Shown here: in pieces, positions 7,004 through 10,888 of the stretch | Numbering within the stretch: position 1 is the first letter of the stretch | Layout of the letters: each line of letters begins with the position of its first letter | From: JBAZLV01 sp041650055 | GTDB lineage: Bacteria > Nitrospirota > UBA9217 | Assembly (NCBI GenBank): GCA_041650055.1 | Contig: JBAZLV010000056.1 | Coordinates: forward strand, 1 to 10,888 | Length of the DNA stretch: 10,888 nt | Direction of reading: 5' to 3' | Translations under genes and position numbers: made by a program | The notes under the pieces: generated by a model | The model's input: only the letters and a program-made list of their open reading frames with translations | The model's database searches: none | Told to the model about the DNA's origin: nothing

Positions 7004-8353
7004 TCAAGCCAGTTTCTTTTGTATGATTTCTGCCAGGTCCTGTGCGAGCGCGTTGATCTCCAGCTCATTTTCTCCTTCAAGCATGACCCGCACTTTGAGC
7101 TCGGTTCCAGAATAGCGCACCAGGAGTCGTCCGGTGCCATCGAGTTTTTGTTCAATCTCTGCCATCCGTTTTGTGATTTCAGGAATCTGGGCGAGATCTT
7201 TTCTGTGTTTTACCGGGACATTTACGAGTGTCTGCGGATACGTTTTCATACAGGCAGCAAGCTCGGACAACGGTTTTCCGGTCTGTTTCATAATGGCAAG
7301 CACCTGGAGCGCCGAGATTATGCCATCACCGGTTGTATTGCAGTCGAGAAAAATAATATGGCCGGATTGTTCGCCGCCAAGGTTGTATCCGCCTTCGATC
7401 ATTTTTTCCATGACATACCGGTCGCCGACCGCTGCTCGTATCAAAGTTCCTCCGGCTTTTTTTATCGCCAGCTCAAGCCCCAGGTTGCTCATGACGGTGG
7501 CAACTACCGTGTTTTTTTTGAGCCTGCCTTCCTTCATCATTTGCATTGCGCATATTGCCATGACCGCATCACCATCTACGAGGGCTCCTTTTTCATCACA
7601 TAAGATGATCCGGTCGGCGTCTCCGTCAAACGCAATCCCGATCTGCGCCTGACCTGCGGCGACAGTGCTGCGGATGACTTCCGGATACAGAGAGCCGCAG
7701 CCTTGATTGATGTTGATGCCATTCGGCTTGTCATGAAGTGAAACAACGTCGGCGCCCAGTTCGAACAGGATGCGAGGTCCGATCTTGTACGCAGCGCCAT
7801 TTGCAGAATCGACCACGACCCGGAGACCGGTCAAATCCATGCCGCGGGGAATCGATGATTTTACGAACTCATTGTACCGTCCGACGGCGTCATCGATCCG
7901 GTAGGCTTTTCCGATTTCCGCAGCAGTCGGTCTTATTGAATCAATGGTGTTTGAAAAAATGAGATCTTCAATCCTTTTTTCGACTTCATCCGCCAGTTTA
8001 AACCCATCGCGTCCGAAGAATTTGATGCCGTTATCTTCATAGGGATTATGGGATGCAGAAATAACCACCCCGGCATCCGCGCGAAGACTTCGCGTCAAAA
8101 AAGCTATGCCTGGCGTGGGAACCGGCCCTACCAGAAGGACATCCATTCCCATGGAACAAAGGCCGGAGGTCAGGGCGCTCTCGATCATGTATCCTGAAAG
8201 CCTGGTATCCTTTCCAATCACAATTGTATGTCTGCGAGGCGAATCGCGGAATACGTGCGCTGCAGCCCTTCCGATCCGCATCGCCATTTCCGAGGTCATG
8301 GGGTCCTTGTTTGCAACTCCCCGAACGCCATCTGTTCCAAAAAGCTTTTTCAT
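7004..8353 (-). CDS. glmM: Phosphoglucosamine mutase
   Basis: GlmM interconverts glucosamine-6-phosphate and glucosamine-1-phosphate, feeding UDP-GlcNAc synthesis for peptidoglycan and LPS in the cytosol. The 449-residue length is standard. It starts MKKLFGTDGVRG. The phosphoserine loop is VVISASHNP (96-104), with S101 as the phosphorylated residue. The metal loop AFDGDADR (241-248) carries D243, D245 and D247. The sugar loop GGEQSGH (326-332) and phosphate-binding loop RYSGTE (413-418) are both intact. The GTDGVRG start and GGEQSGH loop distinguish it from other phosphohexomutases such as ManB or Pgm. The ATG overlaps the ybbR stop as ATGA and an AAAGGG lies just upstream, so it is probably translated with ybbR. 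In other bacteria CdaA and CdaR bind GlmM, and the conserved adjacency supports the same complex here. Confidence 0.97.
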   Translation of the reverse strand: MKKLFGTDGVRGVANKDPMTSEMAMRIGRAAAHVFRDSPRRHTIVIGKDTRLSGYMIESALTSGLCSMGMDVLLVGPVPTPGIAFLTRSLRADAGVVISASHNPYEDNGIKFFGRDGFKLADEVEKRIEDLIFSNTIDSIRPTAAEIGKAYRIDDAVGRYNEFVKSSIPRGMDLTGLRVVVDSANGAAYKIGPRILFELGADVVSLHDKPNGININQGCGSLYPEVIRSTVAAGQAQIGIAFDGDADRIILCDEKGALVDGDAVMAICAMQMMKEGRLKKNTVVATVMSNLGLELAIKKAGGTLIRAAVGDRYVMEKMIEGGYNLGGEQSGHIIFLDCNTTGDGIISALQVLAIMKQTGKPLSELAACMKTYPQTLVNVPVKHRKDLAQIPEITKRMAEIEQKLDGTGRLLVRYSGTELKVRVMLEGENELEINALAQDLAEIIQKKLA

Positions 8354-9006
8354 CTTCGTACCCTTTCAATGATGATATGAACCACTGTCTGCTGGTCAGG
8401 GATCGTTACCGTTTGTCCCTGATAATCGATTTTGGGCTCAATGCTGATATTTTCCCGACTTCCCTGGAGGTCGATCGGCATGGTTTGGAGCCTGTCAAAC
8501 GCCGCCACGGCGCTTGCCGGGCCTTCGATCGTGATTTTTTGTGGTACAACTCTGATTGCGGCAACACGGTATCCCGGAGCAGGTGAACCGTGGAGTACTG
8601 GTTTTAACCGGAAGGATTTCCGGGCAAGCGGTTCCAGTTTTATCCTGATTTCGGAGGGGGTTACATTTGTCACGGCAAGCCCTGATGGCCGCTTGATATC
8701 ATCCGGCGAAATGTGAATTATATGGTCGCCGGAATCGGTCAATGACAGATCAAGAATGCCGGCAATTTTTTTCCCGATGGTGATGTCCCGGAGCAGCCGT
8801 TCCTGTCCCTGGAGCCGAACATTGATGAAGCCAGGCACACTCCCGACAATTGCAAGACTGCGAGGAATATTTCGCAGTTCCAGAGGAACGGTAAACGTCA
8901 TCTCTGTTTTGCCTTTCGATGTCACATAGAACCAAAGGGTGACGGCGAAAAGAAGAGATGCCAGTTTGACTCCCCAGTTTTCGAATAGGATAGCGCGAAA
9001 CTTCAT
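8350..9006 (-). CDS. ybbR: YbbR-domain protein, CdaA regulator CdaR
   Basis: This 218-residue membrane-anchored protein has one N-terminal helix (about 12-29) and then an extracytoplasmic region with two YbbR-like beta domains (about 34-126 and 130-216). The second has the typical P-x-KITIEGPASAV block (155-167). CdaR proteins modulate the diadenylate cyclase CdaA through the membrane, positively or negatively depending on the species. Firmicute homologues usually carry three or four YbbR repeats, so this is a short form, as is common in Gram-negative bacteria. The ATG lies only two bases after the cdaA stop, and its own stop overlaps glmM. Its assignment comes from the fold pattern plus the conserved cdaA-ybbR-glmM order. 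Confidence 0.92.
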   Translation of the reverse strand: MKFRAILFENWGVKLASLLFAVTLWFYVTSKGKTEMTFTVPLELRNIPRSLAIVGSVPGFINVRLQGQERLLRDITIGKKIAGILDLSLTDSGDHIIHISPDDIKRPSGLAVTNVTPSEIRIKLEPLARKSFRLKPVLHGSPAPGYRVAAIRVVPQKITIEGPASAVAAFDRLQTMPIDLQGSRENISIEPKIDYQGQTVTIPDQQTVVHIIIERVRR

Positions 9007-9008
9007 AG

Positions 9009-9797
9009 TTATCGATCTTTCTTCTTTTTTACAAATATATCAGACAATGTTTTTCGGAGGGCAGTCGCATCCGCATTGTGTTCAATCCGTCCGTTACTGA
9101 CAACTGAAATTTCTCCGGTTTCTTCTGAAACCACCACAACCAGGGCATCGCTCTCTTCAGTGAGTCCCACTGCTGCACGATGGCGTGTTCCGAGAGATTT
9201 CGAAAGATTTGACGACAGCGTCAGGGGAAGAAAACATCCTGCAGCGACAATCCTCCCGTTTCGAATGATAGCAGCACCGTCGTGAATAGGTGAGTAGGGG
9301 AGAAAGATGCTGATAAGAATTTCCTTGGTTACTTTTGCATCAAGGTCCGTTCCCATTTCCACAATAGTTGTAAGATCCGTTTCCCGTTCAAGCACCATCA
9401 GCGCGCCAATACGTTTGTTTGCCATGGAAACAGCCGCCTTGACCGTTTCCTCTATGAACTTTGAGCTTTCGACATACGATAAAGAACGAAAAAGATGTCG
9501 TTGCCCGACCCGTGCCAAAGCATGTCTGATCTCCGGTTGAAACAGAATCACGATAGCAAGAACGATTTGCGACCAAAAACTGTGGATCAGCCAGTCGAGG
9601 GTATAAAATTCGAATAATTGCGACATAATCAGGACCAGCACAATAATGCCGATTCCGATCAGCATTTGATAAGCTCGCGTTCCTTTGATGATCAGCAGTA
9701 TCCGGTAAAACAGGTAATACACCAGCGCGATATCCAGGGTGTCCGTAAACAACCGATAATGGCGAAGAGCTTCTCGTATTTCAGTGAAGGTGGTCAT
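9009..9797 (-). CDS. cdaA: Diadenylate cyclase CdaA (DacA), c-di-AMP synthase
   Basis: CdaA condenses two ATP into cyclic di-AMP, a second messenger for osmotic balance and cell-envelope control. This 262-residue protein has three membrane helices (about 22-37, 43-60 and 72-88) and a cytoplasmic DAC domain (about 105-245). The catalytic motifs HDGAAIIRNG (172-181) and LGTRHRAAVGLTE (202-214) are both intact, as is AAGCFLPLT (185-193). The length matches the CdaA class and excludes DisA, which carries DNA-binding domains. Ten or so Lys/Arg and acidic residues end the protein. The ATG at 9797 has no recognisable Shine-Dalgarno; the preceding leader is C-free on this strand. It is the first gene of the minus-strand series. 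An IS30 element begins only about 40-50 bases upstream, so the native promoter may have been displaced. Confidence 0.96.
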   Translation of the reverse strand: MTTFTEIREALRHYRLFTDTLDIALVYYLFYRILLIIKGTRAYQMLIGIGIIVLVLIMSQLFEFYTLDWLIHSFWSQIVLAIVILFQPEIRHALARVGQRHLFRSLSYVESSKFIEETVKAAVSMANKRIGALMVLERETDLTTIVEMGTDLDAKVTKEILISIFLPYSPIHDGAAIIRNGRIVAAGCFLPLTLSSNLSKSLGTRHRAAVGLTEESDALVVVVSEETGEISVVSNGRIEHNADATALRKTLSDIFVKKKKDR

Positions 9798-9810
9798 GAT
9801 TAGTAAATTT

Positions 9811-9835
9811 CAAATAACAAAATCCAAATTACAAA
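9811..9835. repeat. Imperfect 11-base direct repeat in the cdaA leader
   Basis: CAAATAACAAA (9811-9821) and CAAATTACAAA (9825-9835) match at 10 of 11 positions with a 14-base period. The plus strand from 9804 to 9836 has no G at all. This A/C-rich stretch lies between the cdaA start and the IS30 end. Its role, if any, is unknown; it may be low-complexity spacer. Confidence 0.6.
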
Positions 9836-9868
9836 CGCCAGTTCTATAGCGAAGTGCAACACTTGAGG
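9836..9868 (+). repeat. Left inverted repeat of the IS30 element
   Basis: The 19-base inner core (9850-9868) pairs with the right end with a single mismatch, and the outer 14 bases pair at 9 positions, for 27 of 33 overall. The outer segment is more diverged than the core, so the exact tip is not certain. Confidence 0.75.
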
Positions 9869-9888
9869 TAGCTATGCTATCTTAAGTG
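9860..9888 (+). promoter_or_regulatory. Hairpin just before the transposase start codon
   Basis: CACTTGAGGTAGC (9860-9872) and GCTATCTTAAGTG (9876-9888) form a 13-base-pair stem with a TAT loop. Eleven pairs are Watson-Crick and two are G-U in RNA. The stem begins inside the left inverted repeat, its right arm covers the alternative GTG start at 9886, and it ends three bases before the ATG at 9892. Hairpins of this kind in other IS elements block translation when transcription enters from outside. That role is inferred here. Confidence 0.6.
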
Positions 9889-9891
9889 TCT

Positions 9892-10881
9892 ATGCCAAAA
9901 CCTTATAAGCAGCTATCGCAGTCCGAGAGAGAACATATTGCTAGCCTACTCGCGGAAGGATACAGCCTCGGTGACATTGCAAAAGTTATCGGGAGAAACA
10001 AGAGCACAATATCCCGTGAGCTTGCTCGAAACAGATCGCCCGAGTATCAGCGCTATACACCCTGCCGGGCTCATGCTCGTGCCTGTGAACGAAAGACCAC
10101 AGCTAATACGCATGACCGGTTAAAGAATGATTTTATCCGGCAGTATGTGAAAGATAGCCTCAAAAAAGGCTGGTCGCCGGAGCAAATCTCCGGTCGAATA
10201 CGGATCGACCATCCTGGTTACTCTATTAACCACGAGGCCATCTATCAGTATATCTATCATCCCCGGAACCCGCACCGCCTGGAGATGATCAACCTGTTGC
10301 GCCGTGCCCAGAAAAAGCGGAGGACCAAGGGCATTGGCAGAAAAGAGCGAAAAACCAAGATTCCCAACAGAATCCCGATTGATGCAAGACCGAAGTCTGT
10401 TGAGAATCGCCACCGCTGTGGCCACTGGGAGAGCGATAGCCTGATCTCCCGGAAGAGTAAAGCAGCTTTAAATACATTGGCCGAGCGCAAGAGTCGACTT
10501 GTCTTAATCACCAAACTCTGCCGTAAGGGTGCTACCGAGACAAATAGAGCGATTATCAACCGCCTCAAAAAATTTCCGGCAAATGGCCGTCAGACCCTTA
10601 CGCTGGACAATGGGACTGAGAATGCTAAGCATGAGCGGCTCTCAGCTAAAATCGGTATCAAATGTTACTTTGCTCATCCCTATTCATCATGGGAGCGGGG
10701 CACCAATGAGAACTTAAATGGTCTCATTCGGTGGTACTTGCCAAAGGGAACGGACTTCAGTAAGATTACCCCAGAGCAAATAGCTCGGATTGAATACTTG
10801 CTTAACAGCAGGCCGAGAAAGTGTCTCGGTTATAAAACGCCATTGGAGGTTGCAGCCTCAAGCGTTGCACTTCGACATTGA
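9892..10881 (+). CDS. IS30-family transposase
   Basis: This 329-residue DDE transposase catalyses cut-and-paste or circle-type movement of its element. It opens with a helix-turn-helix region (about 5-50; YKQLSQSEREHIASLLAEG, then IGRNKSTISRELARN). A second DNA-binding segment contains WSPEQISGRI. The integrase-type catalytic core holds HWESD (D182), LTLDNGTE (D239) and ERGTNENLNGLIR (E273), which completes the DDE triad. It ends with the usual NSRPRKCLGYKTP block. Length and motifs are complete, with no frameshift, so it is potentially active. The position after DNGTE that is usually F is N here. The ATG at 9892 is preferred over the in-frame GTG at 9886, which lies in a hairpin; neither has a Shine-Dalgarno. 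The stop codon lies inside the right inverted repeat. Confidence 0.95.
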   Translation: MPKPYKQLSQSEREHIASLLAEGYSLGDIAKVIGRNKSTISRELARNRSPEYQRYTPCRAHARACERKTTANTHDRLKNDFIRQYVKDSLKKGWSPEQISGRIRIDHPGYSINHEAIYQYIYHPRNPHRLEMINLLRRAQKKRRTKGIGRKERKTKIPNRIPIDARPKSVENRHRCGHWESDSLISRKSKAALNTLAERKSRLVLITKLCRKGATETNRAIINRLKKFPANGRQTLTLDNGTENAKHERLSAKIGIKCYFAHPYSSWERGTNENLNGLIRWYLPKGTDFSKITPEQIARIEYLLNSRPRKCLGYKTPLEVAASSVALRH

Positions 10882-10888
10882 ATTCGCG
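10856..10888 (-). repeat. Right inverted repeat of the IS30 element
   Basis: Read on the minus strand from 10888, this is the partner of the left repeat: CGAAGTGCAACGCTTGAGG at 10874-10856 differs from the left core at one base. It encodes the last residues and the TGA of the transposase. Matching continues to the last base of the window, so the element, and perhaps the contig, ends here. Confidence 0.75.

Larger units (their letters stand above)
9836..10888 (+). mobile_element. Complete IS30-family insertion sequence
   Basis: A single IS30-type transposase gene fills the element and is flanked by inverted repeats. The repeat core CGAAGTGCAACACTTGAGG (9850-9868) matches the reverse complement of 10856-10874 at 18 of 19 positions. 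The 14 bases outside the core match at 9 of 14, so the true termini may be near 9836 and 10888, giving about 1053 bases, a normal IS30 size. The outer boundaries are uncertain by up to 14 bases, and because the window ends at 10888 no target duplication can be checked. It sits head to head with cdaA. Confidence 0.85.

Noticed and set aside
7019..7652. Long plus-strand open frames (194 and 172 codons) opposite glmM
   Set aside because: They lie entirely antisense to a fully conserved glmM and encode no recognisable protein, so they are codon-pattern shadows.
10177..10193. Perfect 6-base-pair hairpin (CCGGAG / CTCCGG) inside the transposase gene, as a possible terminator
   Set aside because: No T-run follows, and it encodes the conserved SPEQISG segment, so codon choice explains it.

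Overview
This window is most consistent with a chromosomal contig from a Gram-negative anaerobe of the Desulfobacterota ('Deltaproteobacteria') or a close relative. The basis is the combination of a short Cys-rich protein that I recall mainly from that group, a cdaA-ybbR-glmM cluster, a full-length ComEC and moderate GC. This placement is inference, because the window has no rRNA or other strict marker. Nearly all sequence is coding, and I see no tRNA, rRNA, CRISPR array or riboswitch. There is no gene-free stretch longer than about 165 bases.

Layout. Positions 1-112 are the terminal part of an insertion sequence, probably IS21-type: two 17-base direct repeats and a TTGACA terminus. Next come two plus-strand genes: a 95-residue double zinc-ribbon protein (165-452) and a VTT/DedA-type membrane protein (467-1207). 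The rest, up to 9797, is one minus-strand series of eight genes, read right to left: cdaA (diadenylate cyclase), ybbR (CdaA regulator), glmM (phosphoglucosamine mutase), comEC (DNA uptake channel), an S4-domain RqcP/Hsp15-like protein, pdxA (vitamin B6 synthesis), an AI-2E family transporter and a LOG family nucleotide hydrolase. Several junctions are 4-base ATGA/GTGA overlaps, so much of the series is probably translated in a coupled way. The last gene converges on the VTT gene, and their stop codons interlock in one CTAG. At the far right, a complete IS30-family element (about 9836-10888) lies head to head with cdaA.

How the genes work together. CdaA makes the second messenger c-di-AMP, YbbR (CdaR) modulates it at the membrane, and GlmM makes glucosamine-1-phosphate for peptidoglycan and LPS. 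This trio is a well-known link between c-di-AMP and envelope synthesis. The downstream genes are housekeeping or accessory (DNA uptake, ribosome quality control, B6, export, nucleotide salvage) and look co-transcribed rather than parts of one pathway.

I do not see a new multi-gene system. The points most worth a second look are the IS30 element only about 40-50 bases upstream of cdaA, a strong hairpin just before the IS30 transposase start, a possible leaderless promoter for the S4 gene, and the small zinc-ribbon protein of unknown function. Both window edges are mobile elements, which suggests the contig was broken at repeats.
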